This document shows, in pieces, positions 49,124 through 62,312 of a stretch of DNA of 64,000 bases. A program made the translations under genes and the position numbers. The stretch is from Gnetum montanum (taxonomy: Eukaryota > Streptophyta > Gnetopsida > Gnetales > Gnetaceae), in NCBI GenBank assembly GCA_015680685.1, contig MNCI01027046.1, positions 355,712 through 419,711 on the forward strand, given 5' to 3'. The notes under the pieces were generated by a model. That model did not search any database, was not told the origin of the DNA, and was given only the letters and a program-made list of their open reading frames with translations. Every line of letters starts with the position of its first letter. Position 1 is the first letter of the stretch.

Positions 49124-49943
49124 TGATGAGTGGGAAGGTATCCCTATGCTCAACCATACAAATACGAGTGTACATGCATGATCCGGTTGAATTCCAAGGA
49201 CTAGGTGCTTATGCGCCTTTACAGAACCTGGGCGGGTTAGTTAATTGTTGTCTTCCCAAGCTTACTTCTATAGCGTGATTGTATGGTTAAGTAAACTTGA
49301 GGTATATGATTTTTATATATTTTTTGATGTTTTATGTCTTGGTGCTACAAAGGAAGAAATGACTAATTAAGTAACTAATTTAATTTAACTAATCGACTAT
49401 GCTCTAACTAGTCCTAACACTAGCATCCGTTCTGACTTGCCGTCCACATCCTGAACTAGTGCAACACTACTAGGATTACCAAACGCTAATCATTACTGGG
49501 TTACCAAGTGTTCCATGCATGCTCGAAGTGGTCATATTGAGTGTGCTTACTTGGGAGAGTTAACAAGGTGAGAGAGAGAACATTAATTAACTAAGGAATG
49601 CATTAAATAACTGTAAATAACATTAAATAAGTGATTTTGAATACTGCAAGGTTTATCACAAAGTTTGTATTTATTTCTAGCCACAAGGTGTGCTCAGGTA
49701 CACAATGTTCGAATAAAGATCTGTTCGCTTTATGACTCCTACTACAGGCACTTAGAAATAATTCTAACTCTGAGAAGGAAAAAAGGCAAGAGTATAGGTA
49801 AGGAACTAAGACTAATTAACTAACTATTGCCAAACCAAGTGCACTTGCCTCTTATTTATAGGTGACAAGATAGGCCTCGATATTGGATGTTTAATATCGC
49901 TTGGAAGGCTTCGATATCACGTACCCGATATCGTGGCTCATCA
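49124..49943 (-). repeat. 5' LTR of the first Athila-type element
   Basis: 820 bp, TGATGAGCCACG to CCACTCATCA on the - strand. TATA box CTATAAATAAG at 49,851-49,861, AATAAA near 49,668-49,676, and GATATC-type units at 49,872-49,935. Confidence 0.92.
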
Positions 49944-50096
49944 TAAACTATATGTATTCTAACCAATTAAGTAATGTCATTGCTTTGAAGAGCATTACTC
50001 AACACTAATTTTGATTCCCAAAGTCAACTCTTTTAAAGCAAACTCAAGATGGACTACATATCAATGTGTCCATCTCAATATATTCAAGAACTTACA

Positions 50097-50880
50097 TGAT
50101 GAGCGATGAGTATATCCTACACCCAACCATATAAATCACAAGCGTCCATTAGCAATTTGGTCGAATTTTGTAGACTCTAGTTTTTTAAATGCACCTCATT
50201 TAGGTAGTGAATCTAAGGATGTAATTGTTGTCTTCTTGATTCCACTTGTGTAAGTAAAAGTGTATGGTTAAGTGTAACCAAGGCACATGATTTGTATAAT
50301 TTTATATTTTCATTTATTTTAGCCTAAGTGCAAAACAAGGTGATTAAGTATTAGTTAATCTAATAACTATCTAATGCCTTAAGTTATTTTCTAACACAAG
50401 TATCCCGTCCCACTTGTTGTACACATCCTGAATGCGTTACAACCTTGTTGAGTTACTAACACTATTGGCATTACCAAGCATTAATATTATGCTCAAGGTG
50501 ATCATACTTATGTGTATTAATTAATTATATTTAATTAAGTAAGGACATGGAAGTAAATTGCATGAATAGTAAAGTTCATTAAAATAAACATTAAACTATT
50601 TTTAAATGCTGCAAGTTGTTTTAAGAAGTTTGTCTTTATTGTTGTCACATCAAAGTGTTCAGGTATATTAATGTTCAAATAAGGATCCATATATTTCATG
50701 ACTCCTACTGTGGGTACTTAGAAAATATTATAATTGTCACGGAAAAAAATTGCAAGAATTTTCCTAAGCTATTGACTAACCAATGTCATAAATGTGGTGG
50801 GTGCATGCATTTATATAGGCAAACTCAAACCCAACATTGATGCATATGCATCAACAGGGATGCATCGACGAGGCCCATCA
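50097..50880 (-). repeat. 3' LTR of the second Athila-type element
   Basis: 784 bp, aligned with 62,334-63,104 throughout. On the - strand it has a TATA box (CCTATATAAATGC, near 50,805-50,818) and a U3 with TGCATCGA/TTGATGCA units (50,835-50,880). Confidence 0.88.
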
Positions 50881-51132
50881 ATCATGATTCGTCATACATC
50901 CACAAATGACTGCAAATCATCCTTGAGTGACAAAAAAGAGGATCAAGCTTTTTACCAAATTTGGGAACATATGGAATCATCGACCAACTGACTAACTCAA
51001 AAATTGACACTAAGTGCCCAAGTGTACAGATTAACAATGATTACAAATAGGGATGTTCATGAAAACAAAATTAAATACCTTTACAAAAATTGATAGTTGG
51101 AACACCTTTGATGACTTAAAACGAGAAGAAGA

Positions 51133-53992
51133 TCAAACGGTCTTAGGAGGTGGAGGCTTCTAAGGTGTTGAAGGACCTTTCCCAACCTTCAGTGCACGTG
51201 GTGATTGAGGCTGAGGTGATTGTGGCTATCTTGCTACAGCTACTACTTTTGATGGAAGATGAAAACCATCTAGTAATGCTTTCATCTTCTCATCCTTGGT
51301 CTATGAATTGTACATAGTCCATGTGGCATCGTTGATGTGAGTTATTATGGGAACATCCCACAAACAAGGCATGACCAAGAACAACTCTTTGACATTCATG
51401 AACCAGGCAACAAATTATTTGCATTCGATGTCGAACGATTTGATAGAATTTTGCAGCTTCTAGTAGTTGTTCATTCTCTTGGCTATTTTCTCTACGACTG
51501 ATCATTGATCTATGAAGCGCATGCAAAGAACTTTAAACTCAACATTAGCTGTTTCTAGATTTCGCTTCATGTCTTTGTGGTGCTTGAACTCTACCTTGTA
51601 CAAGACGTAAGAGTTGGTCAGTTACTTCTCTAGTTATAACCTTGGCCTTTCAGTAGTTAGCATTGCTAAGTTTGCACACTAAATATTTGCATATTTCATG
51701 TATTTTGTCATCTCCTCAATCTGGAATTCCTTTAGGTGTATTATGGCTTTGTTATACGTGTTGAGTCCATCAAAGATGGGCTACCACACATTGCCTTCTT
51801 ATTGGAGTTGTTAGAGGGTCTCGTTCATCTTCGCCTTAGCTAGTTGGATTTCTTTTTGATCGACTTCCTTGAGAAGCCTAACCTAGTCTCTATAGTGATT
51901 CTTTACATATTCGAACTTTAGGACCTCATTCTTTTAGGTAGCTATTTCAATGGATGATTTTTGGTGAAGCATGCAAACTTCCTTCATCGAGAAATTTTGA
52001 GTTTTAGTAGCCAACCTCCTCAAGTTCATGGTCACCTTGGCAAGCTGCTCCTACTACTATTGTAAATATTCCACCATTTATTATTTTTGGATCTCAACAT
52101 TCGATAGGCAATAATTATCTTTGGTTAGACCTACGTTCTCTTTGCGGACTTTTGATAAGTCCTTCTTAGTGTTGTAGGCTATGGCCTTCGAGAGAAACAC
52201 GTCAAAGATTACTTCCTCCTTTGCTCTCTTAGCCTCTTTTAGTTTGTTTTAAAGCTATAGGAAAGCTTCATCTCTTGTTATGGCCTAGTTGAGAGTGGTG
52301 GGATCAACTAGCTAGGCTCTTCACTTTGCAACCTTGGTAGCTAACTATTGGTTCTTGGATGTGTTTGCCTCAAGTTGGGCATTGGCAATGATGAGCTTGC
52401 TCATAGCTTCTAGTAGTGCCAATTGGATGGTAGTGATGCTATATAGAATATCAAAGACCTCCAAAAGTAGTTGCTCGGTTCCTACCAGTAAGTCTAGCAG
52501 TTCATCATGCTAGGTTGCTCTAAGCCTTCCATTAGCTACTCCTGTGGATGTCTGCATGTCCTTGAGTGCAGCAATATCTGGCATGGCAGTCGCATGAGCA
52601 TTCAATGCTTCCACCACATGATCAGCCATCATCTTTACCGCTGTCTCCTACCCTTGGTATTGCATCACCAAGATAGTTGCCCCTTTGCCCTCGTTTAGGT
52701 GCACCAAGAAGGTGGTTGCATTCCTATAAATCTCTAGGAATTATTATTGTTCTGGGAGGGATATCATCACTTCCTGGGGTGCTTGGATTTGACCTTGTGG
52801 GTGCTTGCATCCTTTGGGCAATGAACAACAACATAGTCTTCTCTAGCTAGCTGATAGTGCATGTAACCACATTGAGATGGCTCAACACTGGCTAGTAGAC
52901 TAATGAGTTACCACCACTCAGTCTTATTTGTTGTTGCTGTAAGAGTTGCTTACAGAACTTGTGCATGTGCTCAATGACAACATGAGCCTCCGGTGCTGTT
53001 TCTTCTTGAGTAAGTGGTGGTGATGGTTGCCCCTCTTCTTACAACTTAGTGGCTACCTTATCCTTTATCATCTCCTACCAAGAGGTAGTAGGAGCATGAT
53101 GAAGAGTGTTATTGGCATAGCAGGCTATGCCTTCCCTTTTGCATAATTTCTTGATTAGGTATAGAAAGGGGAGTGTCTTCCTTCCATGATCATTTTCTTT
53201 GAAGTGCTTCTTCATTTCGAGGAATATGAGTTGTAGGAGTTTGATAGGGAATTTCCCACTTAGAGTGGCACACACATAGGCAAAGAAGATAGTGATTTTT
53301 CTTGGCCTCATTGTTGGGTTGAGGTGATAGGTTGTAATTTTGAAATAGGCCTTCTTTGCCTTAGTGAGTGCATCATACTCCTTACGATTCACTCCATAAC
53401 ACTGTTAGATCCACTCTTTCTTCACTTCTGGGTTCGCCTGCGTTGGGATTTCCACCAAAGTTACCCCAGTATCCAAAAATCCAAGGGCCTCTACAATGGC
53501 CTCCATATAGTAGGACACACTAATGTCTTTTATTTTTATCATGGTGTTGACTTGCGTATTTTTCCAAAAGAGGTATGTTTTCCCCATGTACCATTCCCCA
53601 CTAGAAGTAATGATGGGCCACATGAGAGATCCTTGAAGTTGTGTTTTGACCTCTTCTGGCATCAAGTCCAAGAAAGGACCAAAGTTAAGTTCTTGAAGAA
53701 TTGAACCTTTGATCTTCTTGCTGTTAATTTTCCTTAGGAAAGCTTCTATCAAAGTGACTTCGAGGTTTTCTCTAGGGCTAGGAACCTCATCTTGTTATAA
53801 TCGATTAGTCTTAGCTGTGGGAATCTATCAAACAAATTCCACTCTGGGCCTTTTTCGAAGAGGTCCCATTGCATGTGTTTTTGCTGCTTCTTCGTAGGGA
53901 TGCTGTGGCTACTGGTCCCATCTTCTTCAAGTTTGCTTATCCCTTAGTTGGGATGGCCCTTCATCTTGTCCTCTTTTGGGTCTTGGTGCCAT
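51133..53992 (-). pseudogene. Extra ORF between pol and the 3' LTR (env-like position), decayed
   Basis: The ATG at 53,992 starts MAPRPKRGQDEGPSQLRDKQ. After frame breaks it continues WDLFEKGPEWNLFDRFPQLR, then 53,405-53,752 (SILQELNFGPFLDLMPEEVK, SLMWPIITSSGEWYMGKTYL, EALGFLD) and 53,075-53,392 (NRKEYDALTKAKKAYFKITT, IACYANNTLHHAPTTSW). The C-terminal part is Gln-rich with long helical or coiled-coil-like stretches and ends in a proline-rich tail (KPPPPKTV, stop at 51,133-51,135). Full length would be about 950 codons. I do not recognise the family for certain; it recalls the putative plant transposon protein ORFs carried by some plant retroelements. No signal peptide or membrane segment stands out, so an envelope role is not supported. 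Confidence 0.6.
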
Positions 53993-55880
53993 TTGTAATC
54001 ACAACATGACCAAGGATTAGCATTTGATGTGTAACTTAGAACACTTGATACCTTGTCTCCTTTGATCAGTTATACCTAGGCTAATGTTGTAATTATGGTG
54101 AATTAATTATTTTATTTTGATAGCTACTAGAGTTTGTTTGTGAGGTTTCACTAAAGTGGATTAGTGATATTTAATAGTATTTTATTAGTTAAACCTTGTG
54201 GAAGTTAGAAAAATTTCAAAAACTTTTATGTTAGAAACCTATGCTTTATGATCCCCACGACATAAGGCTCACCTCTAGTAGTTGCAAGATCAAAGAACAA
54301 AGTGAATCAAATAAGTAATTCAAAAGTTAAGGGCTTAGGAAAGCTCTAGGCTCTAAGAATGGAAAAAACTCCTTGGGAATTGAAAGGAAAATGTGAAAAA
54401 ATGACTAAGTCCCTACCACTATTTATAGTATTTTTAACCTACATTGACATAGTCGTAGAACAAAATTTTTTAGCATAAAAACTAAAGAAAACTAAAAAGT
54501 TTTCTTAAGAAATTGGAGTTCAAAGGAAGCCAGAAAAGTAGAGAAGAAAATGAAATGCTTGAAAAGGGCTAGAATATAAACAAAAAAGGTGATTTAATTT
54601 GGAGATTATTGGTTAAGGAGCACAAAACTAGATGCAATCAATGTGGAATTTGTAAGGTTTTGAAAGTAAAAATGACTATGGGATAGGGAACTTAACCATT
54701 CCAACCAAGGAATATGCAAGTGGATCCTCCCCGTAGCAAGCTCATGCCTTGAATGCCCTTGCATGCCCTCAACCCATGGAACCCGTGGGCCCTATGGATG
54801 ATTAATGGTTATGGAGAGTTAAGAATTGAATCACCAAGGAAGCCATCAAAGAATTTTAACCATTTACTAATGAACCCATCAAAACAATCATGCAAAGAGG
54901 TAGTGATGTAGTTTATGGAAAGAATTGGTGGATAAGAGAGTATGGAATGGAGTTCCCCATGGTGGTCACATGAAGTCCTTTATAAAGGATGTGATTAATT
55001 ATGACCTAAGAACTTCCTTGCTTAGTCCAAATTAACACCATCCACTTCCAATGACTTCCCATCAACACTTGAGACTATTCCATCCTCCAAGAAATAAGAA
55101 CCTCCCCATAAATTATGTACCATTCCTAAAGAACAAGAAAAGAGAAGCAGGAATTGAAGAGGGCCTTAGTTAGAGGGATGCCTTCAGGCATGGGTAACAT
55201 GTATTTCTAGCTCCATAACTAGTGCTTGTAGCTCATTATTGTGTCTAAGGGGTGTGCTTTGAATTTTCATTATTATTGTATTTTTTTTTTCAATTGGGAA
55301 CCACACCATGCAAAGACATTGCTTCTTGTTTGTTGGTCTACGGTGAAATGGTGAGAAATCCATGGAAACACTCATGCAACTTAGATGGAAAGTAGGTATA
55401 AAAGTGACAAATCCCTTTGAAGTCACACCCTTGTCAATTCACTTAATTCATCCCAAGTTTGGAAAGTACAAAGGTCACCAATTTGTTATAAGTTGTTATT
55501 AATAAAGGATCTCATATTTCCAAAACAAGGAAATATGATAGAGTTGGGTGGAGTGATGGATGATGTGGACTCACTACCTATTAACATGAAAAGAATCAAT
55601 GTCCCATTAGGAAAGTTAAAAATTTAAAGTGAAATCTAGTTATTTTGCAATCAAGTAATTAATAAAGTTTCAAACCACCATTGATAGCAGCTATAGTTGC
55701 ACCATGTCCTCATGGCAATAAAGAAAAATGAAGAAACATGAGAAAAATTCAAATAAAAAAAATAAAGCAAAATATAGAAAAAAATTGTACAAGATTGAAG
55801 AAAATGGAAAATGTACTAAAAACAGTGGAAAAAAAGTTAAAAAATTGAGGAGACACTTTATAAGATCTTAGCATGAATGG
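53993..55880 (-). other. Non-coding spacer of the second Athila-type element
   Basis: It is homologous to 40,931-42,825 of the first element, for example AAGGGGTGTGCTTTGAATT at 55,244 and 42,148, and the block near 54,716 against 41,690. No gene is seen. Confidence 0.7.
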
Positions 55881-56043
55881 CCATCTCCCCCATGACTAAG
55901 TTGGAAGGGGAAGATCCTAAAGATTGAGTATGCGTGATCATTTGTTGAGGCATTATGTCCACTAATTACTCATTGTTCATGGAAAGGCTTTATTTGTTGA
56001 GTGTTGACTAATAGTTTCTTATTTAGGTTGTTAGGTTGGTAGA

Positions 56044-56990
56044 TTAACATGGCACCAGATGGAAAGGTTTCATAGATGATATAAGGGTCCTCCCATAATG
56101 CTTGAAATTTAGTTCGTTGGGGTATGTGCATGGGATTCCAATAGAGCACATTATCTTTTGATTGAAATTTGACTTTCCTAATCCTAAGGTCATGACTTCG
56201 TTTTTTTTATGCCTTATGCACTTCATTAGATGATATGACCATTAATTGGTTCTCATCTAGCATGTTGAGGTTCATCAATGGTTCTTTCTATGCTAGACTT
56301 AGGTTCAAGTTGAGGTTACATGCAGTTGATAGTGTATAAAGTTTTGCTTGGATAGAAAGTATTGGAAGCTTCTTGTACATGAGCTCATAGGAAGAGTATC
56401 CTATAGGAAGTTTCCATGTTGAACGATAGACCTAAAGGACATTGTTGAGTTTAAAGCTCTAATCCATCCTATATTTACTAACAGTTCGTGTTAGTATTTT
56501 GGTTATTTCCTTATTTGTGACTTCAACTTGATTGTTAGCTTGGGGGATGATATGGAGTTGTTAACTTATGCTCAACCCCCAAGCATTGCATGAGTTTACA
56601 AAACGTGACACCCATAAAGTGTGTCCCGTTATTAGAAATAAGTGCCCTTGGCACACCAAACCTAGTTACATCATATTGTTGTACAAACTGGGCCATCGTA
56701 GAAAATGTACATTCAGTGATGACTGCAACTTCAACCCATTTTGTGGAATAGTCAATAGCTATAATTATATAGGCCTTGGGGTTGATAAGCCCCATAAAGT
56801 CAATTCCCTAGAGGTTGAAAGGCTCCAGTGATTGGATCCACTATTAGGGCCCTTCCATATGAGCAATCATCCCTCTGTCTCATTCACATTTTTCATAGGA
56901 GCAGACAAAGTGATGTGCATCCTTGAAAAGTGTTGGCTAGTAATATCCTGCCATGAGTATCTTAATGATCGTTCACCTCTTAGCATAGTG
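56044..56990 (-). pseudogene. Integrase of the second Athila-type element
   Basis: 56,535-56,795 gives IIAIDYSTKWVEVAVI and RALISNNGTHFMGVTFCKLM with HKLTTPYHP. The second catalytic Asp (LDNGTHF in the neighbour) is Asn here (SNNGTHF). The frame is lost before the Glu. C-terminal pieces continue to about 56,044. Confidence 0.85.
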
Positions 56991-57344
56991 GCCCCCACAT
57001 AAGCCCTTATGTGCATCTTGGAGGACTCACAGTTGATCTACATTAGGGACACATCATCTTATGAGGCCATTTTCAGAAACCTTGTAAAGCTTATCATTAA
57101 TCTCCAAGAAATGTTTGACTTGGTGAAGAAATTGTTGTTTCTTCTTGTTGTTCTACCCCTATGGCATCTCTTGAGTGAGAAAATAGGACAAGATGTTCTC
57201 GTACCAATTGATTATCTTGGAGTCTTGTTCATTCACAGCACTAGCAAAGAGAATTTCATTAGGAAATTAGTCTAAGAGTGGACTCTCCTTCTCTTTGTTG
57301 TCCCATCATAACCAAGACAAGTGGTCATCTACCATGTTCTTGAT

Positions 57345-59470
57345 TCATTTTCTGTCCACCATCGTAAGAGCAAACTTTTTCAAAATCACTAGCCACCGTA
57401 TAACATGAGGACTCATCGTTGGTTTATTCATAAGGAACTTGATAAGACTGTAGTATGTGTGTACAAACATCTTATATCTAAGCACATAGTGCCTAAATTT
57501 ATCTAGAGCATACAACACTATCATGAGGTCTTTTTTCATGATGGTGTAATTGAGCTATGCCCCCACAATGCTCCTGTTTGCACAGTGGATATAATATGGA
57601 TGTTTCTGATCATCTAGCTATGTACGCATGACTCCTAATGCATAGTGGGATGCATCTATCATGATATGAAATGACCTAGACCAATCTGGTGCTTGTGATA
57701 TTGGTGTTTTTATGAGATTCTACTTGAGGTGTTGGAATGCATGCTTACATTCCTTAGTCTAGATGAATAGGGAATCCTTCTTTGTGAGCTCTACTAATGG
57801 TTTGGAAATTTTTGAAAAGTTCTCAATGAAACACCTATAATAACCAGTGTGCCCAAGAAGGAATGATCTCACATCTTTAACAATTTCAAGCTGTTTGGTG
57901 ATTCCTTGGATGACCCTTATCTTTTTTGGGTCTACCTTGATCTCTTTGCTAGAAATACAATGCCTCATGATAATTCCTTTTTGGACCATCAAATGGCTCA
58001 TTTACTAGTTGAGCCTAAGGTTGGTCTTCACACATCATCTAAGCACTTGCTCCAGATAGTTTAAGGCTTACTCAAAAGTAGCCTTGTAGGTGGAGAAGTC
58101 ATCTATGAAGACCTCCATCCCACTACTGATTTACTATTGGAAGATGTTGAGGACCAAGTGTTGGAATGTAGCAGGAGCATTGCATAGGCCAAAGGGCATC
58201 TTCTTGTATGCAAAAGTCCCCCAGGGACTTGTGAACGTTATTTTGGCATGATTTTCTAACACAATATGGATTTGGTTATAGCCACTATAACCATGTAGAA
58301 AGCTGTAGTATCAATGCCCTGCAATGGTATCCAACACTTGATCCATAAATGGTGAAGAAAAGAATTCTTTATAGGTAGCCATGTTCAACAACATAAAATC
58401 TATGCAAACTCTTCACTTCCCTTCTTTCTTTGGAACTATGAAAAGTGGGCTAACCCACTCACTATTTACAATGAGATAAATGAACCTTGCCTTGAGGAGT
58501 TGCTCAATTTCTTCCTTGACGATATGTTTGTGCTTAGGGTTCAACATTCTTTGTGGCTACTACTTTGGTTTTATGTAGGAGTTTGTGTAGATTTTATAAT
58601 AGCATATCCTAGGATCGATTCTTGTGAGCTCATGATATGACCAAGTAAGGACTATTGGCCATTTGTTGACAACTTCCAACAACTTCTTTTTCTGCAACGG
58701 AGCAAGAGTAGCATTGATGATAATCGACTTGCCATTGTTTAGAAAGGAATATTCCATTTGAGTCGGTAGAGTTTTTAGCTTGAGGGGCTCTTGCTTGAAT
58801 GTTTCAAAGATCTTCAAGTCTCTATAATTAATTTCACCTTATTATTTAGAGAGTTGGCAATTGATTTGCTCCAATTGGTCCATGCTATCCATGTAAGAGC
58901 TTGTAAGGCTCTTAGTTGATTCCATGTAGATGGTTGAGTTGGCCTTTATTTCAGATGTTAGCCATTAGGTGCCCTCCTATTTTGTGGCTACTGTGTACAG
59001 GCACCTTTGAATTTCTATGACATCTACACACTGCTTGCATGCTTTGAGTGTTGTGCTTGTTACGGTCCATAATTTTTGCATGTAGTGGCATCGTGTGTCA
59101 TTGTACATGATGCATGGAACATGCTTCTTCTACCAAATTCATTCTTTTGGAAATATCCAAGGAAAGGTCTCTTATCCCCAATTGTAATTCAATGATGCTT
59201 AGCAACGCTCTTTCCATAATGATAGGGAAGTCACCTTTGTAGTTATCCACATGGATCACTAGGAAGTTAGCAAGATAGGACCATCCATAAATGGTGGTCA
59301 CAATGTCCTCCACCAATCCCAAGGGGACTATGATGGACTGATTTGCCAACTCTAAGTGAATGTTGCTCTTTTTAAGTGGAGGCAGGTTCCAAGCTTTATA
59401 CATCTCATGTGATATCAACTTTACTCAAGGAACTTGAGTCCAAACAATCCTTGCAAGGTTTATTTCCTAT
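57345..59470 (-). pseudogene. Protease, RT and RNase H region of the second Athila-type element
   Basis: Order on the - strand: protease with DSSS in place of DSGS (near 59,425-59,440) and VPLGLVEDIVTTIYGWSYL (59,098-59,418); pre-RT (58,560-58,817, LKTLPTQMEYSFLNNGKSII); RT with MPFGLCNAPATFQ near 58,165-58,205 and FIDDF near 58,100-58,115; RNase H (57,345-57,539, ALDKFRHYVLRYKMFVHTYY). It has multiple stops and frameshifts. Confidence 0.88.
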
Positions 59471-59778
59471 GATCTGCAACTAAATGAGGGGACTCCTAGG
59501 GTCAGATCTCTTTCTAGGAAGATGGTTAGCCTTAATCCAATCAATGACCATGTGGGCCAACATTATAGTGTGCAATTTAAGAGTATTTTTGTTTGAAGGA
59601 TTCTTGAGACACATTTCAAAGAAGGTAGGAGAGCAGGGTTAACAACTGTAGGTTTCTATGAGGGCTTTGTTATACTGTTAGTTTTAAAGAATGATCTTTT
59701 TTTAGGCTTAGTGTCAAAACCACTTAATTAAGGAGCTGGTTGTAAGTTCATGACCCTTGTGGCATTTCTTTGCTACTA

Positions 59779-62123
59779 CTAGGTTGGTATTTCTCCCTGC
59801 ATAGATGGAGTAGATGGCAAAGGAGTTAAGGATGGAGGTGCAGAAGTGGAAGGATGAGGATGGCAATAAGGAAATGGAAACTCCCTCCTTGGAGAAGATG
59901 CTCTATAATATTCAAGAGGGTAATAGTGGTGTTGGAAGGAAGTGAATGAAAGAGTCACATGGAGAGATAGGTTGTTAAACATAGTACTCGTAAGGATCTG
60001 GCTAGTGGTAAGGGTATTGGTACCTTGGAGGTGGCATCCCCCATGATTGTGAGTGTTTCCACTACTGATATTACTCATGAGGTTGAGGTGGCATTCCATT
60101 TGGATAGTAGGCTTGTTGGTGAAACTGTTGATAGTTGCCTTGAGGATAAGGCAACCTCCTGGGTGCTTGTTGTTTGGCCAATCTAGGATTCAATGCATAC
60201 ACCACAAATTCATATAAGTATGACACAATAGGGTAATATCCCTTATGATGTTCACGTGTCACACTTCTCATCATTAGATTTAGAATTTGCAACCTCTTTT
60301 ACTGTAGTAGCCTTGCCCTTAACCTTGTGCTGGTCACATTCAACTTTTTTTTCTTCCTTCTATCATGTCCACTACCTTCTTAATCTCTATTTTTCTTTGC
60401 AATTCTTAGAGTAGTTTGAAATTTTTTGTCCAAGGTGTTCCACATGTTATCAAGCTTAACTAATATTTCAAAGATAGATTTTTGGATTAGTAAAGTTTTT
60501 CATTGCACCACTTCATCAAGTGATGCATCCTTCTCCTTGTCATAGAAATAGACCTCCCTCTTGTAGGGAGGAGTCCTTGTTGTACTCCTTTGTACTTTCT
60601 CTCTTTTTTAGCTCACCTTCTTCTTTTGCCACTTATTCAATGAGCCTTTGGATCCGATGGGTCCTTAGCTCAGAAATTCTTCCTTAGGCATACACCCCAA
60701 GGGTTATCCTTGTTTTAGTTTGAAGCTCATCTATGATGTAACATAGCTCCTATTTTTGAGAATAGTCATGGCTTAGGCATGGATGCAACAAAGAGTAGTA
60801 CCTACCCATGGTTGCATCCAAGAACTCATGTGTACTTTGCTTCCACCCTTGGATTTGCCTTCTCAGGTTGGACACAGGAGTATGTCTGGTACTTGTTATT
60901 GAATAGTTCAAGCATCGTACTTCACTTCAAATTGATTTTGGTTCCAAGAATTAGTCTCAACTTTTAGCTTCTTTGATGATTATCATGGAAAATAGCTTCA
61001 ATTTTTGCCATTCATTCACATTTTGTAAGGCATAGGCATTGTGAAAGGCTTGTAGATGATTTTATGGATCTGAATTATACCCCCCTTCAAACTTAGGGAT
61101 ATTATTCATATCCAATTGTTTGATTTGGCTATCTTTCATGTGCATTATTGGGATCCTAACAGCCATCACAATGTTCAACATGTTCCTTGTAGCAAGCAGG
61201 GGCTCATTATAGTCATAACGGTCTTTGTGGCCCCTATCATGGTGATGATGCCTATGATGAGTCCTACTATCCCTTCTTTTTCTTTGATGATCCTTCCTTG
61301 ATTGCTAGCATCCATGGCCTCTACTATTGTGGTGGCATTTCTGATCATCTCTATCCTATTAGTCACCTCCATCATGGTTTTTATTGCCTTTGCAGCTCTA
61401 GTCAGAGATGGAGGAGGAAGACGATGAGGAAGATTAAGGTAAAGAGGAAGGGAAGCCAGCACCAGAGTGGTGCCTCCTACTTCCTCTTCTTTGGTCCCTA
61501 CCCCCTTTACTATGTTTGTTCTTATCTTGGTGCTTATCCTTGTTCCTTCCTTGGCTGCACCCTTTTAAGGCCCTATGATTATGGGATCCATTATTCCTAG
61601 AACTAGGGTTATTCATAGTGGACTGCAAATGCTGGTCAAGGTTCTTCTCATCAAAGAGAGGAGGAGAATTAGTGTAATGAGAGCTCCTCGAAAAGAAGTC
61701 ACTTTCTTGGTGTGTCTACAAGAACAAGTGGCTATGGCCCCATTTGCCTTTTGTAGCCTCATATCAAGCTTCCATTTGCTGATCTTTCTTCTTTTATGCC
61801 TTTGTGGTATGATAATCCTAATAGGCATGATCATGCACTTCATACTTTGCATTGAGTCCTGCAATGTCCAATTTGATGAGATTGTTAAGCAATATTGCAG
61901 GAATAGATCGTTGGAGAGGCAACACAATGTTGCCTTCCATGTTCCTCCACTACAGGTATTTATCTTGATGTAGGATGTAGGCAAAGTCTAGAGTGTAGGC
62001 ATCTAGATGAGTATAGAAAACCTTAAATTGTTGGGGCATTAGTGGTTTCTAACCTGCTTTCCTTTTCTAATTAGAATCACCCATAAAGAGTGGTGGAGAG
62101 TTTTCGTTGCAAGATGAAGCCAT
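59779..62123 (-). pseudogene. gag of the second Athila-type element
   Basis: The ATG at 62,123 starts MASSCNENSPPLFMGDSN and then stops. Later pieces in several frames include a His/Asp/Gly-rich part (61,434-61,628), the gag core near 61,030-61,130, and a C-terminal part (60,071-60,292) with YALNPRLAKQQAPRR. The zinc knuckle seen in the neighbouring element is lost here. A direct duplication with a (GT)n run lies in the leader at 62,145-62,245. Confidence 0.7.
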
Positions 62124-62312
62124 ATTAGTTCTTAAGAAAAATAATGTAGGTGTGTGTTATTATTATTTATCTTAATAACTTTTAATTATTAAGAAAAATA
62201 GTGTGTGTGTGTGTGTTATTATTATTTGTCTTAATGACTTTGAATTTAGAGTTCATTACAATGTCATTGAATGGTTTCACTAACTTCCTAGGTAGCTCAT
62301 GTAGCTAACTAA

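Larger units (their letters stand above)
40122..49943 (-). mobile_element. Full-length Athila-type Ty3/gypsy retrotransposon
   Basis: Two LTRs (49,124-49,943 as 5', 40,122-40,930 as 3'), a PBS and gag-PR-RT-RNaseH-IN order on the - strand. The flanks TAAAC (40,117-40,121 and 49,944-49,948) are a perfect 5-bp target duplication. Athila-lineage marks are the tRNA-Asp-type PBS, the pre-RT block KPLPTDMEHTFL, and the RNase H with ALDKFR-like TLDKFRHYVLGYK and DHFPDKFLF. A ~1.9-kb non-coding spacer lies between pol and the 3' LTR. Many frameshifts and stops show it is dead. The two LTRs differ at roughly 9-10% of positions in the stretch compared by eye, mostly transitions, so the insertion is old. 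Confidence 0.93.

Noticed and set aside
53324-53704. + strand ORF of 126 codons
   Set aside because: It is the opposite-strand shadow of the extra ORF of the second Athila-type element.
61575-61973. + strand ORF of 132 codons with hydrophobic stretches
   Set aside because: Antisense to gag of the second Athila-type element; the hydrophobic runs reflect its complementary codons.
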